64,000 nt of DNA from assembly GCA_029264955.1 (NCBI GenBank), contig JARHYC010000014.1:1-64000 (forward strand), in the 5' to 3' direction. Below are positions 1-9,130 of this stretch, piece after piece. Position 1 is the stretch's first letter, and every line of letters begins with the position of its first letter. This DNA is from Faecalibacterium sp. (GTDB lineage Bacteria > Bacillota > Clostridia > Oscillospirales > Ruminococcaceae). The translations under genes were made by a program, and so were the position numbers. The notes below the pieces were generated by a model, which saw only the letters and a list, made by a program, of their open reading frames with translations, did not search any database and was not told the origin of the DNA.

Positions 1-425
1 CTGAGAAGCCAGACCTGCTGCAGTCAATGAAGCCATCACGCCACCTAGAGGAGGGAGGTGGGGCTGCCTGGGGCCATCCCAGGGAGACCCCCCCAAAACA
101 AAATGAGCAGAATGCAGAGTGGAGAGGAGCCAAGCCCTAATGATACCACTGAGGCCCCAAAGCCAGCTGCATCCGCAGCCAGGGCTACTCCTGGACTTTT
201 CATTTACACGAGCCAATAAATTCAGTAATTTTTTTTTTTTTTTACTTTAGTCCATAAGCTTAAATGAGATCATTTTCTGTCACTTGCAGAGAAAGTCCTA
301 GCTGATTCATGTCAACATAGGGACCATGATGCATGCATTCCCATGCAGTTGAAGTGGATTTTGAGATGCTTTCACAGGAGAAGAGGCATTGTGACAGCCT
401 GGGAGCAGAAAATCCTTTGTTGGTG
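1..425. other. Probable mammalian (host) DNA joined to the bacterial contig
   Basis: This stretch has no bacterial gene, ribosome site or codon structure. It contains an AATAAA signal, a T15-type homopolymer near 229-243, and the string TTTCTGTCACTTGCA near 275-289 followed by AAAGTCCTAGCTGAT, which I remember as the typical 3' end of old mammalian interspersed repeats. CpG is rare. Bacterial coding potential starts abruptly near 425-440 inside an LCP-family reading frame that stays open back to 395 without family-like sequence. I infer an assembly or library chimera; the exact joint is uncertain. The repeat identification is from memory and not from a search. Confidence 0.7.
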
Positions 426-1306
426 ATGCTTGGTACTGGCGGGATGATGGCACATTTATCGCTAACGGTGTTGCTTATGTACCACGCAAAAATCTTTTCA
501 CAGCCTTGGCGATTGGTGTTGGCACCAGTGACGAACGTGAAGCTTCTGGGTATACAAATGGTTTAGGCGTTGCAGATTCCTTTGTTCTTGCTGTACTAGA
601 TTCATCCAGCCAGCACATTACATTATTATCCATTCCTCGCGACACACAAACAATGATTACTTGGTGTGATGAAACTGGTAAACCCATTCAGGAAATGTTC
701 AGCCATTTAGCACTACAGTACACATATGGCGGCTCTACTCATGAGATGTGCAGTAGAAGCACAGTTGCCAGCGTTTCGAAACTGTTGCACAATGCAGGAA
801 TCGGGGCGTGGTTCACTCTGGATATGGATTCTATCGTTCAGATGGTTGACGCCATGGGCGGTATCGCTATAACTATTCCGGATGATCCCTACTATTGCGC
901 TTATACTGGTTACACTCCTGGTCAGTGGGTCCTTTTAGATGGTCTCTCGGCACTTCAATTTGTTCAATATCGCGACACCAATGTATTTGGAAGCTGTGAA
1001 ATGCGTGTGGAACGGCAAAAAGTTTTTGTTGATGCCCTTCTAGACTGGATTCTGCAAGGTTTAAAAAAATATCCACTTCATGTTCCACATCTCTACTCGG
1101 CTATGCAGGATTATTATTACACCGATTTAAAATTCAATGAAATTTTAGCGCTTGGCTGTTCTGTAATGAATATGCATATATCTGACATTTCGATGCAAAC
1201 GCTGCCCGGTGCAGTTCAATCCGGTGTATTCTACGAAGAGTACTTGCCCAATGAGCAAGAAACTCGCCAACTTCTTCTCAATCTGTTCTATCAGCCCGCA
1301 ATCTAA
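425..1306 (+). CDS. LytR-CpsA-Psr (LCP) family protein, 5'-truncated
   Basis: LCP proteins are membrane-tethered phosphotransferases that move teichoic acid or capsule precursors onto peptidoglycan at the outer face of the membrane. The frame reads YVPRKNLFTALAIGV, then SFVLAVLDSSSQHITLLSIPRDTQT, the conserved LCP core with the substrate-contacting Arg-Asp of SIPRDT. It continues with a MDSIVQMVDAMGGI segment and the LSALQFVQYRD motif, also typical. A TTG at 506 could be called as a start, but family-like residues precede it in frame, so the real gene began further upstream and lost its cytoplasmic tail and membrane helix where the host-like DNA begins. Ends at a clean TAA. Confidence 0.8.
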   Translation, partial: DAWYWRDDGTFIANGVAYVPRKNLFTALAIGVGTSDEREASGYTNGLGVADSFVLAVLDSSSQHITLLSIPRDTQTMITWCDETGKPIQEMFSHLALQYTYGGSTHEMCSRSTVASVSKLLHNAGIGAWFTLDMDSIVQMVDAMGGIAITIPDDPYYCAYTGYTPGQWVLLDGLSALQFVQYRDTNVFGSCEMRVERQKVFVDALLDWILQGLKKYPLHVPHLYSAMQDYYYTDLKFNEILALGCSVMNMHISDISMQTLPGAVQSGVFYEEYLPNEQETRQLLLNLFYQPAI

Positions 1307-1363
1307 TCCGGCTATGATAGATATATCTCACACTATTCACTATTTGAAAGGAGATTCACACCC

Positions 1364-2110
1364 ATGAATATGAAAAAAATCACTGCTTTGATTGCAGCCC
1401 TGTGCCTGTCGATGGCTTTTGCAGTGTCTGCCTTTGCTGCTGGTAGCATCGGCGATCCGACCCCGGCTCCTACTGAGGCTCCGGCTCCCACTGAAGCTCC
1501 GAACGAGGTACCTTCTGGCCACCCCAGCATTGGCGATATTGTTTTCAATGCCCCTATGGCTTCTTTCACTTTGAATGGCGAAAACGTTGAAGTTGTCGCT
1601 GTTCAGGAGCCTGCTGAGCCTCAGGCCTACAATGCACTTTATCATAAGGTAGAAGAACTGATCCGTGAAGATTTTGGTTTCTCTCGCTTATTTATCAACT
1701 TGCAGCTGCGAGGCGGTTCTGTCAAGGATGGCCCTCTGGGGCAGGATGTCCGCATTGACTTGACTAAGTTGTACCCGGATGTCGATTTTGGTGCATCTGA
1801 TATGGAATACGTACTGGCTCACGCCGTACATACAGACAATGGCTATACCGCTGTTGCCCATAAGGTTGGCAAGGATGGCACTGTTGTCATGAATTCTCTG
1901 TGCCCCGTCGCGCTGATGGGCCGCAAGGTTACACCTTCTGCTCCCAACACTCCCAACACTCCCAGCACTCCCAACACTCCCAACACTCCCAACACGCTAA
2001 CTACACCGGCTGCTTCTCCTAAGACTGGCGAAAACGGTCTGATTAACCTGCTGGGCGTTCTGGCTGTTGTTTCCGGTGCAGGTGTTGTTTTGTCCCGCAA
2101 AAAGAAGTAA
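1364..2110 (+). CDS. Small wall-anchored surface protein with NTP repeats
   Basis: A 248-residue exported protein of unknown function. Residues 1-26 form a signal peptide (MKK core, hydrophobic stretch, AFA cleavage). A proline-rich PTPAPTEAP spacer follows, then a globular region of about 140 residues I do not recognise, then six NTP-type tripeptide repeats, then SPKTGE, a hydrophobic helix and RKKK: a sortase-sorting signal with Ser in place of the usual first Leu. The ribosome site GAAAGGAG at 1346-1353 fits the ATG at 1364 (a second ATG at 1370 is possible). It stands alone, 57 bp behind the LCP gene, and is followed by a strong terminator. The repeat tract probably acts as a wall-spanning stalk. 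Confidence 0.7.
   Translation: MNMKKITALIAALCLSMAFAVSAFAAGSIGDPTPAPTEAPAPTEAPNEVPSGHPSIGDIVFNAPMASFTLNGENVEVVAVQEPAEPQAYNALYHKVEELIREDFGFSRLFINLQLRGGSVKDGPLGQDVRIDLTKLYPDVDFGASDMEYVLAHAVHTDNGYTAVAHKVGKDGTVVMNSLCPVALMGRKVTPSAPNTPNTPSTPNTPNTPNTLTTPAASPKTGENGLINLLGVLAVVSGAGVVLSRKKK
1943..1996 (+). repeat. Six tandem 9-bp units (CCCAACACT) inside the surface-protein gene
   Basis: Six in-frame copies of CCCAACACT with single-base variants in the third and last units encode the Asn-Thr-Pro stalk. Because the unit is a multiple of three, copy-number change would alter stalk length without breaking the frame. Confidence 0.9.
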
Positions 2111-2154
2111 TAACGATATTTTTTATGAAGGAATACTAAAACTGGTGTGAGATA

Positions 2155-2191
2155 AACCGCCTGACAGAAAAACTGTCAGGCGGTTGTTTTT
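2155..2191 (+). terminator. Intrinsic terminator
   Basis: Perfect 13-bp stem (AACCGCCTGACAG and its complement) with an AAAAA loop, followed by GTTTTTA, 44 bp after the surface-protein stop. Confidence 0.9.
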
Positions 2192-2263
2192 ATATTTATA
2201 ATAACAGGTATCGACCTTATAAATGTATCAATATTGCAATCCCACAGAAGAAACATTTCTTTT

Positions 2264-2869
2264 TTACTTAGTTGCTCTACATAGATTTTGCTCTTCTGCT
2301 GTACTGCAGCGAACTTTTGATTCACTGGTATTGATTAAAAACTGCAATCCTGTCTCTGCCTGCAAATGGCAAACACGCAAAGAATCGCCCAAAAGGTCAT
2401 AGTTCATTCCTGCATCCAGCCAATCCAGGAAGATGCCAACCAGCAGACACTTGAAGTAACGCACAATAATATCTCTGTCCTCAGGATCAATGGACAATGT
2501 GCCGGAAATGTTTGTGATATATTCCTTGACCAGATACATAAGCAAATGATTCAAGTGTTGAATAAAGATTTCACGCGGCAGAGACCGATAAACGTGCATC
2601 ACTGACTTTTTATTCTCCGTAAAATATTGCACAGTGATTGCAATACAATCCTCCAGCGACCCCACTTGACAATGCTTTTCCACCAATGCATCAATGCGAG
2701 AAATCAGAATTTCTTCTAAAAGCGCAGGAATATCCTGATAGTGGTAATAAAAAGTATTGCGATTGATGCCACAACGTTCGACAATATCTTTCACAGTGAT
2801 TTTACTAAAAGGTTTTTCATCCAAAAGCTGCAAAAAAGATTCTGTAATTGCCTGTTTTGTGAAGTTCAC
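2264..2869 (-). CDS. TetR-family transcriptional regulator
   Basis: A 201-residue DNA-binding repressor. The N-terminal helix-turn-helix is clear: KITVKDIVERCGINRNTFYYHYQD. The C-terminal ligand domain (IFLDWLDAGM, RYFKCLLVGIF) resembles the TetR_C_8 group linked to DhaS-like regulators; the ligand cannot be told. The start is GTG at 2869, supported by AGGAGG eight bases upstream. It lies 210 bp downstream of, and on the same strand as, the GH3 gene, so it could regulate that gene or act on itself; no operator was identified. Confidence 0.8.
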   Translation of the reverse strand: MNFTKQAITESFLQLLDEKPFSKITVKDIVERCGINRNTFYYHYQDIPALLEEILISRIDALVEKHCQVGSLEDCIAITVQYFTENKKSVMHVYRSLPREIFIQHLNHLLMYLVKEYITNISGTLSIDPEDRDIIVRYFKCLLVGIFLDWLDAGMNYDLLGDSLRVCHLQAETGLQFLINTSESKVRCSTAEEQNLCRATK

Positions 2870-3078
2870 TGTGTATTCCTCCTATTACGATTGTCTTATA
2901 ATATAGTCTATATTATCACAAAGCAGGCAACTACGCAATTTCCTTTTCTGCTCTTCTATTCTGGTTCAACGTCAAAAAGAGCCCGGAGTCCTTTTTCTGA
3001 CACCGAGCTCTATACAATATGATCCACGCAGCACTTCTCTTTGTACCGCAGTTTTCTGTGTTTTACGGTAGAAGCCCT

Positions 3079-5355
3079 TTACTTCTGACTCTTATGGGCA
3101 TATTTGATAACGCGTTTATCCTCAATCACACCATGCCAATTCATACCAAATCCAAAGTCGTAGGTGTGTCCCTCAGAGTCTACATGGCATTCCATATCAA
3201 ATGGGACATCTTCCTTCTGTTCTTCAACTGTTTTCATATTGCTGGGAATTTGCATGGGCAACAGACCCTGTGGATCATAATTTCCGCTCAGCACTTCCAA
3301 CAATGCATTAGACAAATCACCAAACATAGTCAAAATAGCATCTGCAGCTTTTTCAAACTCGCTAACGATCATCGGTCCTGTCATCTTAACACAGACAATA
3401 ACCGGCTTATCCCCCATGGCTTTTTTGGTGTTCAACACCATGTCAAGATCATCTTCATTATTTACGGTTACAGTCTTACCCTTATAGCTTCGATCCGGGA
3501 ACTCATCGTTTGGGTCCTGTGCGATACTGTGCTCACGCGCAAATTCAGCGGTATAAGGACGATACTGTAGACTGACAGGAACAAAGCCGTTGCCGCCGGT
3601 TTCCTTATCCTTTACATCATAACCACCAAGCAGGCTGAATGCTGCACCATTGGGCTGACGAATCACGCACAGTGCCACATCTGCTTCTTCCGGCGTATCC
3701 ACCACAGTGAAATATTTATTTAAAAGTTCTGTGGGGAGCGGACTTTCCCAATGTTCCTGTGTTTTGATGCTCATCCAATCCACGCTCTCTGGGAAGTGAA
3801 TCTTGGGCACATAAATCTTCGTTCCATGCTGCAAGGGCAAAACCTGAGCTTTGTTCTTTATCATCACGATAGACTTCTTCTGTGCCTCAAAGCCATCTTC
3901 CATATACGCAGGGCAGCCCACAACTTCAGAAGATTTCTGCGGATCTAAATAAGGATTTTCAAACAAACCTACACGGAAAATATTCTTTAGAAGGCGGCGT
4001 GCGGAGGCTTCAAAACGCTCACGCATAAATGTCTCGCCATGCTCCTTGACACCAATTTCATAAGCGTCCATGACCGGCTCTTTTTCATTCAAGCCACCAA
4101 ACTGATCCACACCAGCCATCAAGACGCGATAACAGCGTTCCTCACGTGTGAGCTTCTCCACGCCCCAGCATTTACCGCCAAACATACTTTCCAGTGGTGC
4201 AGGATTCTCGGTGATTGACCAGTCAGTACACACAACTTCATCGTAGTTATACTTGTCACGCAGCAGATCTGTGATTAAGTACTTGCTATAGCTGGAACCA
4301 ACATTTTCGTTATTGCCAGCTTCACCAAAAATTGCAGTATAGTATGGCATAACAGAGCTTGCGCGCTTAGTTTTGCCCTTCAGCTTAAATGCTCCTTCAG
4401 TAAAGGGGACCAGATGCTCCTCGAAGTTGTTGCCCGGATAAACCGAATACTTTCCGCAGCCAAAGTGAGCGTCACGACCGCCCTCTACAGCACCGCCGCC
4501 CGGCCAATGTTTGACCATGGTGTTGACGCTGTCATAACCCCAGCCATCGGTGATTTCCTGCTCGCCTTCAGAGGTCTGGAATCCGTCACAATACGCTCTT
4601 GCCAAATCTGCATTCAGACTGGAGCTTTCACCAAAGCTACCGGAGAAACGGCTCCAGCGCGGCTCGGTGCATAGATCAATCTGGGGTGACAATGCCGTTG
4701 TAATACCTAAACTACGGTATTCCTTTGCTGCAATCTGACCGAACTTTTCCATTAAATCAGGATCAAATGTTGCTGCCATGCCCAGCGGTTCAGGCCAATG
4801 AGAAATGTCACCGCCTGCACCCGCATCAAACTCAAAGGAAACGGTCGTGCCGTGGCGCGGGTCAGAGCTGATGGATACCGGAATTCCCCAGTGCTGGCTT
4901 TCTGCCAGCGCCTGCACATTGTTATTCCACTGAGCGGAATCTGCGGCTGACTGTACTGCAACAATTAAGATATGCCGCAAATAATCCTCGGTTATAAACT
5001 TTTTTTGCTGATCAGATAGCGCAGATGCGGGCAAACCGCTTTCTGCAATACTCTTTCCATCATACGATACCTCGCCAAAATACGGCATAGAGTATCCGGG
5101 AATAAACTGGTGCTTGCTATATAACATTAAGCCCGCGATTTCCTCAATGGACAAACGAGAAGCCAAGTCTTTTGCTCGTTCCTCAGCGGGCAAGCGCCAG
5201 TCCTCATAGGGATACAGCGTTCCTGTCTGTGCCAGGTCCTTAAAATACAAGCCATCTTTTTCAATCAGCTTCACGCCGGATTCTTTTGACCAACACAATT
5301 TTGGACCATTCAAATTCTGGACACTCTCCAACGTAGGTTCTCCTGTTTTTTGCAT
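3079..5355 (-). CDS. Glycoside hydrolase family 3 protein
   Basis: A 758-residue cytoplasmic glycosidase without a signal peptide. The GH3 N-terminal barrel carries RWSRFSGSFGES (near 233), VKHWPGGGAVEGGRDAHF with Lys282-His283, and CTDWS whose Asp378 is the expected nucleophile. The alpha/beta C-terminal domain follows from about 480 and ends with PMQIPSNM and YDFGFGMNW. Unlike the second GH3 protein in this window it has no fibronectin-III-like tail. GH3 members remove terminal beta-glucose, beta-xylose or beta-GlcNAc residues; the substrate cannot be assigned here. A good promoter lies 84-112 bp upstream. Confidence 0.88.
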   Translation of the reverse strand: MQKTGEPTLESVQNLNGPKLCWSKESGVKLIEKDGLYFKDLAQTGTLYPYEDWRLPAEERAKDLASRLSIEEIAGLMLYSKHQFIPGYSMPYFGEVSYDGKSIAESGLPASALSDQQKKFITEDYLRHILIVAVQSAADSAQWNNNVQALAESQHWGIPVSISSDPRHGTTVSFEFDAGAGGDISHWPEPLGMAATFDPDLMEKFGQIAAKEYRSLGITTALSPQIDLCTEPRWSRFSGSFGESSSLNADLARAYCDGFQTSEGEQEITDGWGYDSVNTMVKHWPGGGAVEGGRDAHFGCGKYSVYPGNNFEEHLVPFTEGAFKLKGKTKRASSVMPYYTAIFGEAGNNENVGSSYSKYLITDLLRDKYNYDEVVCTDWSITENPAPLESMFGGKCWGVEKLTREERCYRVLMAGVDQFGGLNEKEPVMDAYEIGVKEHGETFMRERFEASARRLLKNIFRVGLFENPYLDPQKSSEVVGCPAYMEDGFEAQKKSIVMIKNKAQVLPLQHGTKIYVPKIHFPESVDWMSIKTQEHWESPLPTELLNKYFTVVDTPEEADVALCVIRQPNGAAFSLLGGYDVKDKETGGNGFVPVSLQYRPYTAEFAREHSIAQDPNDEFPDRSYKGKTVTVNNEDDLDMVLNTKKAMGDKPVIVCVKMTGPMIVSEFEKAADAILTMFGDLSNALLEVLSGNYDPQGLLPMQIPSNMKTVEEQKEDVPFDMECHVDSEGHTYDFGFGMNWHGVIEDKRVIKYAHKSQK

Positions 5356-5438
5356 AGATATATCCGCCTTTCACCTTTATTACAAACGCTCTATTATCAT
5401 ACATTAACTTCCTATTTTAGTGTTCTTGTACTATTGCT

Positions 5439-5467
5439 ATAATACTTTGCTTTTTCACGTCTGTCAA
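5439..5467 (-). promoter_or_regulatory. Promoter of the GH3 gene
   Basis: On the minus strand TTGACA (5467-5462) and TATTAT (5444-5439) are separated by exactly 17 bases. The GH3 start is about 80 bases downstream. Confidence 0.75.
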
Positions 5468-5516
5468 CAACGTGTATTTTTCACAAAAATACAGATAACC
5501 TCTGGTCAAAAGATAC

Positions 5517-5550
5517 AAAAAAGCAGTCCTTTATCTAGGACTGCTTTTTC
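5517..5550 (-). terminator. Intrinsic terminator of the TetR/DUF2871 operon
   Basis: AGCAGTCCT and AGGACTGCT arms extended by A/T runs, six-base loop TTATCT, just beyond the stop of the DUF2871 gene; both flanks are A/T runs, so it could work in both directions. Confidence 0.85.
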
Positions 5551-5586
5551 TATTGCGTTTAATTTAGAAAAATACGATTTTGAAAT

Positions 5587-6480
5587 TTACTTAGCAATGC
5601 TCTTTTTCACCTGAAGCAATATCACCACAATGCTAATGCCCAGCAGCATATGTCCAATACCCGCAATGCCAGAAATAGAAGCATTCAGCGCAGAAGAAAC
5701 TTCTGCCGACTGCACCTGCAGGATGCCACGCACCAAAAAGGCTGCGCCGGTAATATTCAAACCGATATGGTAGATCAACAACACCTGACTAGTCTTCGTG
5801 TTGGAAAAAGAAAAGCTTTTTTCCAACAATAGCATCAGCAAGAAAAACACCATGCCCAACATAAAGTAGTGTGTATGCATAACAGAAAGCGTCGTATCTC
5901 CTGTAAATGCATTAAATTTTGTAAATTCACGGTAAAAGACACCAAAAATCATAGCGACAATTGCATAAACAATTGAAATATTTGCGTAACGTTTCATAAT
6001 CCATTCTCCTGTCATTGTTGTTTTTTGCGAGCCATGCACTGCATCGCTCATCTTCTTTTTTACCTGTTTCGCAGCAACTTCTTTATAATAGTTCACACCA
6101 AACAGAATGCCAGCCAAAAACAAAGCGGCCCCCAGCCCAGTGTAAAACACGGCGATAAAGTGGTTCGATGCCAGATGCAAATTGCGTACTGCAATTCCAC
6201 CACCCATCATAACGGCCATAATAATAAAGGACTTTATGTCGAAAAACTTAAAAAAGAGCTGTTTTTCTTCAACATATCCTAAAATACGCGTAGTATGCTT
6301 TTTTACAAGCTTACCAAAAACAAATTGGTGGAATATCGCAAAAATCAAAACCGATAGCAATCCATTCCATACTGTTACATATTCTGAATAGGTTTGTACT
6401 CCAATCCGTAACACATTGAATCCGGCAATTAGCCAAACAACACTTGCAATAAGCAATAGAGTGCTTTTCTTTACTTTCAT
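5587..6480 (-). CDS. Membrane protein with C-terminal DUF2871 domain
   Basis: A 297-residue polytopic membrane protein. The C-terminal half (about residues 165-297) has the DUF2871 pattern: YANISIVYAIVAMIFGVFYRE, then MHTHYFMLGMVFFLLMLLLEKSF with the conserved His pair, and GIAGIGHMLLGI near the end. The N-terminal half is a separate set of four helices ending in a basic linker, a module I believe also exists as a stand-alone protein, so this may be a fusion. The start at 6480 is chosen because AAAGGAGG sits about 7 bases upstream; an ATG 21 bases earlier lacks such a site. It follows its TetR regulator by 50 bp. Function unknown; a second DUF2871 protein lies at 13757. Confidence 0.75.
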   Translation of the reverse strand: MKVKKSTLLLIASVVWLIAGFNVLRIGVQTYSEYVTVWNGLLSVLIFAIFHQFVFGKLVKKHTTRILGYVEEKQLFFKFFDIKSFIIMAVMMGGGIAVRNLHLASNHFIAVFYTGLGAALFLAGILFGVNYYKEVAAKQVKKKMSDAVHGSQKTTMTGEWIMKRYANISIVYAIVAMIFGVFYREFTKFNAFTGDTTLSVMHTHYFMLGMVFFLLMLLLEKSFSFSNTKTSQVLLIYHIGLNITGAAFLVRGILQVQSAEVSSALNASISGIAGIGHMLLGISIVVILLQVKKSIAK

Positions 6481-6530
6481 AAAACGCCTCCTTTTAAACA
6501 TGTTGTTCCCATTGAAATTATAATAAGCCC

Positions 6531-7097
6531 CTACTTACTTTCATAAAGCGTTCGCTTTACGATCTCCAGCACAATAGAAGGGTCATAATCTTGGCGGATC
6601 AGTGCAGAAAGCATCAGTGAAAATAGAATCTGCGCAAATTGTTCCGCAGTAAAGTGTTCATCAAACGCATTGGAGCGAATCTTTTGATCCTGTTTCAGCA
6701 CTTCGTACAAAATCCTTTGAATATGCTGCCAGCTTCGTTGCATTCTCTGCTTGCCTTCCCTTTTATCGACCTTCACAAATGCAACAGAATGCAACGTAAT
6801 AAAACCAGGGTATGTCCGGTTTCCATATTCCATTCTTTGATAAATCCATTGAATACAAGACAGCACATCATGGAACTGCATATTCTGTCCCGCTGTACAA
6901 AAAATATCAAACCAAATACTTTCTATCGCGCCGCTGACCAATTCCTCTTTTGACTGGAAATAGTTATAAACTGCACCTACCGATACGCCACAAGCAGCTG
7001 CCACCGATCGAATATTGACTGCTGACCATCCCTGACGTTGAATCAATTCTCTGCTTACTTTTAGGATTTCTTCCTTAGAAGTTACAGAAGCTCGCAT
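6531..7097 (-). CDS. TetR-family regulator of the DUF2871 operon
   Basis: A 188-residue repressor. The N-terminal HTH reads VNIRSVAAACGVSVGAVYNYFQSKEEL, textbook TetR. The C-terminal domain is all-alpha and unassigned. It is the first gene of a two-gene minus-strand operon with the DUF2871 protein. Its promoter overlaps a 15-bp palindrome that is a good candidate for its own operator, which suggests autoregulated, ligand-induced expression of the membrane protein. Confidence 0.85.
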   Translation of the reverse strand: MRASVTSKEEILKVSRELIQRQGWSAVNIRSVAAACGVSVGAVYNYFQSKEELVSGAIESIWFDIFCTAGQNMQFHDVLSCIQWIYQRMEYGNRTYPGFITLHSVAFVKVDKREGKQRMQRSWQHIQRILYEVLKQDQKIRSNAFDEHFTAEQFAQILFSLMLSALIRQDYDPSIVLEIVKRTLYESK

Positions 7098-7111
7098 ATT
7101 ATCACCTCAAT

Positions 7112-7126
7112 ATGAACATTGTTCAT
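7112..7126. promoter_or_regulatory. Candidate TetR operator
   Basis: Perfect palindrome ATGAACATTGTTCAT (TGAACA-T-TGTTCA core) placed directly at the end of the -10 box and start-site region of the TetR/DUF2871 operon. Confidence 0.65.
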
Positions 7127-7153
7127 TTTACACACATTCGCCTCTAAAGTCAA
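7125..7153 (-). promoter_or_regulatory. Promoter of the TetR/DUF2871 operon
   Basis: Minus-strand TTGACT (7153-7148), 17-base spacer, TAAAAT (7130-7125), about 28 bases before the TetR start and overlapping the palindrome. Confidence 0.7.
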
Positions 7154-7249
7154 TCATATCACTCCAATTTTTTCTTTTTTTACCTAATTTTAAACATCAG
7201 CTTTTTAGTTTGTCCCATTCCCTTCCATAGAACCCATTTTTATACAAAC

Positions 7250-7285
7250 AAAGAGCGATGCATAGGAGGCTATGCATCGCTCTTT
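7250..7285 (-). terminator. Terminator of the iron/cobalamin ABC operon
   Basis: Perfect 15-bp stem AAAGAGCGATGCATA with loop GGAGGC; on the minus strand it is followed by a T-rich tract and lies 32 bp beyond the methyltransferase stop. Confidence 0.85.
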
Positions 7286-7316
7286 GCCTGAGTTTTCTCT
7301 TTTTGTGAATGCAACT

Positions 7317-7907
7317 TTAATTTGCTTTCACAACACCTGAAACAATGTATTTTTCATCATCAGAAATGACCACATCTACGGAAACCCACTGACCCATCAG
7401 TTCTGCCAAGGCGTTCTCATGCATCAATCCCATCGAAACATGTTTTGCACTGCCTCGATGGCACGCATCTACTACTGCACGGCTTATGCCATGTGCGATC
7501 GTGAGCCGACCACCAGGAACTAACAGCCCCGCTAAATGTTCAATCACTTTTTCGGGTTCCACAAAATGAGGGAAAGCATTATACACCATAACACAGTCCA
7601 CACACTGTTCCAGCTCCAACTCCTGTACGTCACCGCAAAGAACTTCAATGGGAGCATCCTTGCATTTTTCTTTTGCGATTTTCGCCATTTCCGGTGAGAT
7701 GTCAATAGCGATTACACGCCGGACATTTCTTTTTTTATAATCTTCAAATAGGACACCTGTTCCGCAAGCTACATCCAAAATACATTTGTTGGCAGTAATT
7801 GCTCCGCAATCCAAAATTTCTTTCATCACATTTTCGTTGCGCACTTGTACCGTGTCCCAAGTGGAAGCACGCCTATTAAAAAAATCAATGATTTCTGAAC
7901 GTTCCAT
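7317..7907 (-). CDS. Class I SAM-dependent methyltransferase
   Basis: A 196-residue soluble enzyme with the class I Rossmann fold. Motif I is ILDVACGTGVLF near residue 43, the acidic ribose-binding residue is in VIAIDIS near 66, and VMVYNAFPHF with LVPGGRLTIAHG marks the later motifs. The acceptor is unknown. It is the last gene of the minus-strand ABC importer operon, 44 bp after the substrate-binding protein, so it may modify the imported chelate, tetrapyrrole or corrinoid; that link is inference from position only. Confidence 0.8.
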   Translation of the reverse strand: MERSEIIDFFNRRASTWDTVQVRNENVMKEILDCGAITANKCILDVACGTGVLFEDYKKRNVRRVIAIDISPEMAKIAKEKCKDAPIEVLCGDVQELELEQCVDCVMVYNAFPHFVEPEKVIEHLAGLLVPGGRLTIAHGISRAVVDACHRGSAKHVSMGLMHENALAELMGQWVSVDVVISDDEKYIVSGVVKAN

Positions 7908-7951
7908 TTTGCTGCACCATTCCTCCCAATAAGACTCGTTTCATATTCCAA

Positions 7952-9130
7952 TCAATGAAAGAAGGTTTGTGTATCAATTTTCTGATAGCCGCCAAAACTA
8001 GCCGGATATGCAAATATCTCCTCTGCCAACTCCTTGCCCAAAAACGCCTTTGTAATCTCATTTGTTTTTTCAACCATATCTACATCTGCAAATAAATCTG
8101 GATATGCTGTTTTTGCAAGGAACCAAGTGTTGATCAATGCTGTTTCAAAATTTGTGTAGTACGCATTATACGCCATCTGTAAATAGACTTCACCATCATT
8201 CCACGCCTTACAGGCATCAAACATCGCCTGATCTTCCTGATATAAGGGCTTGATATTTTTAACTGCGGCTGCATCCACGATCATAATATCCATATCTTTT
8301 CCTAATGCCACAAATTTTTCTTCTTCAATGGGCTGAATCCCTGGGTTCGCTAAATCAGTGACAACATTTTTCACATTCACCAAATCAAACGCCTTATAGT
8401 TCTGCGCAGTCATCAAATGATTCGTTGTTCCCCAGTTTCCCAGGCCACAGATATACACACGCGGCTTATCTTGCTCGGCAACATTCGCAGTTCGATTGCT
8501 GATTTCTTTTGTTTCCGCTTCTACAAAGGAAATCAGTGCTTCCGCCTTTTCATCTTGTTCAAAGAGCGTACCAAGCAAGCGCATAGAACTCTTGAAAGAA
8601 TCATCAAAAACACCATCGGGGCCAGACTTCAGTGTGATTACCGGCACGCCCAACTGCTCCTGCAGTGCATCTTCCTTTTCTACATCTTCATATTCAGAAA
8701 TGACAAGATCCGGGTCACAGGCCAGAATTTTTTCCGCTTCTGCGGCCTGCGCACTCGGACCTCCCACACCACAGGAAGGCAACGCAGCAAATATATCGCC
8801 AAATGCAATGACGTATGGGCGTGCTACTGAATCAAACATCTTCGGACGTTCGGCCAATGTTGTATTATCAATATCTTCTACACCGCACAGCAGTGCGGGA
8901 TCTGCAATGTAGCTATACATACGCAATGCACCAGCACCAATGCATACAACACGTTTATAGGTACCCGGATTAACAGACACTTCACGTCCAATCATATCCG
9001 TAATGGAAACCTCGGTATTTTCTTCATATTTACTTTCTGTCTGCTGAGATGTTGGCTGTTTTCCGCAAGAGCAAAGTGCCAGCAGCATCACAAGCACTAG
9101 CATAATCGCAAGACTCTTTTTAATTTTCAT
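7952..9130 (-). CDS. Iron-complex/cobalamin-type ABC importer, substrate-binding lipoprotein
   Basis: A 392-residue lipoprotein of the TroA/FhuD/BtuF fold (class III binding proteins). The signal peptide ends at LALCSCG with Cys20 or Cys22 as the lipidated residue. The fold-specific opening is [25 protein letters not shown], followed by [10 protein letters not shown] and GVPVITLK, typical of FecB/FhuD-like proteins. It captures a metal chelate, heme or corrinoid outside the membrane; the ligand cannot be assigned. It overlaps the ATPase gene by 11 bp. Confidence 0.85.
   Translation of the reverse strand: MKIKKSLAIMLVLVMLLALCSCGKQPTSQQTESKYEENTEVSITDMIGREVSVNPGTYKRVVCIGAGALRMYSYIADPALLCGVEDIDNTTLAERPKMFDSVARPYVIAFGDIFAALPSCGVGGPSAQAAEAEKILACDPDLVISEYEDVEKEDALQEQLGVPVITLKSGPDGVFDDSFKSSMRLLGTLFEQDEKAEALISFVEAETKEISNRTANVAEQDKPRVYICGLGNWGTTNHLMTAQNYKAFDLVNVKNVVTDLANPGIQPIEEEKFVALGKDMDIMIVDAAAVKNIKPLYQEDQAMFDACKAWNDGEVYLQMAYNAYYTNFETALINTWFLAKTAYPDLFADVDMVEKTNEITKAFLGKELAEEIFAYPASFGGYQKIDTQTFFH

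Noticed and set aside
1943..1996. CRISPR-like short repeats
   Set aside because: The units are contiguous 9-mers in frame within a coding region, with no spacers; they encode an Asn-Thr-Pro stalk.
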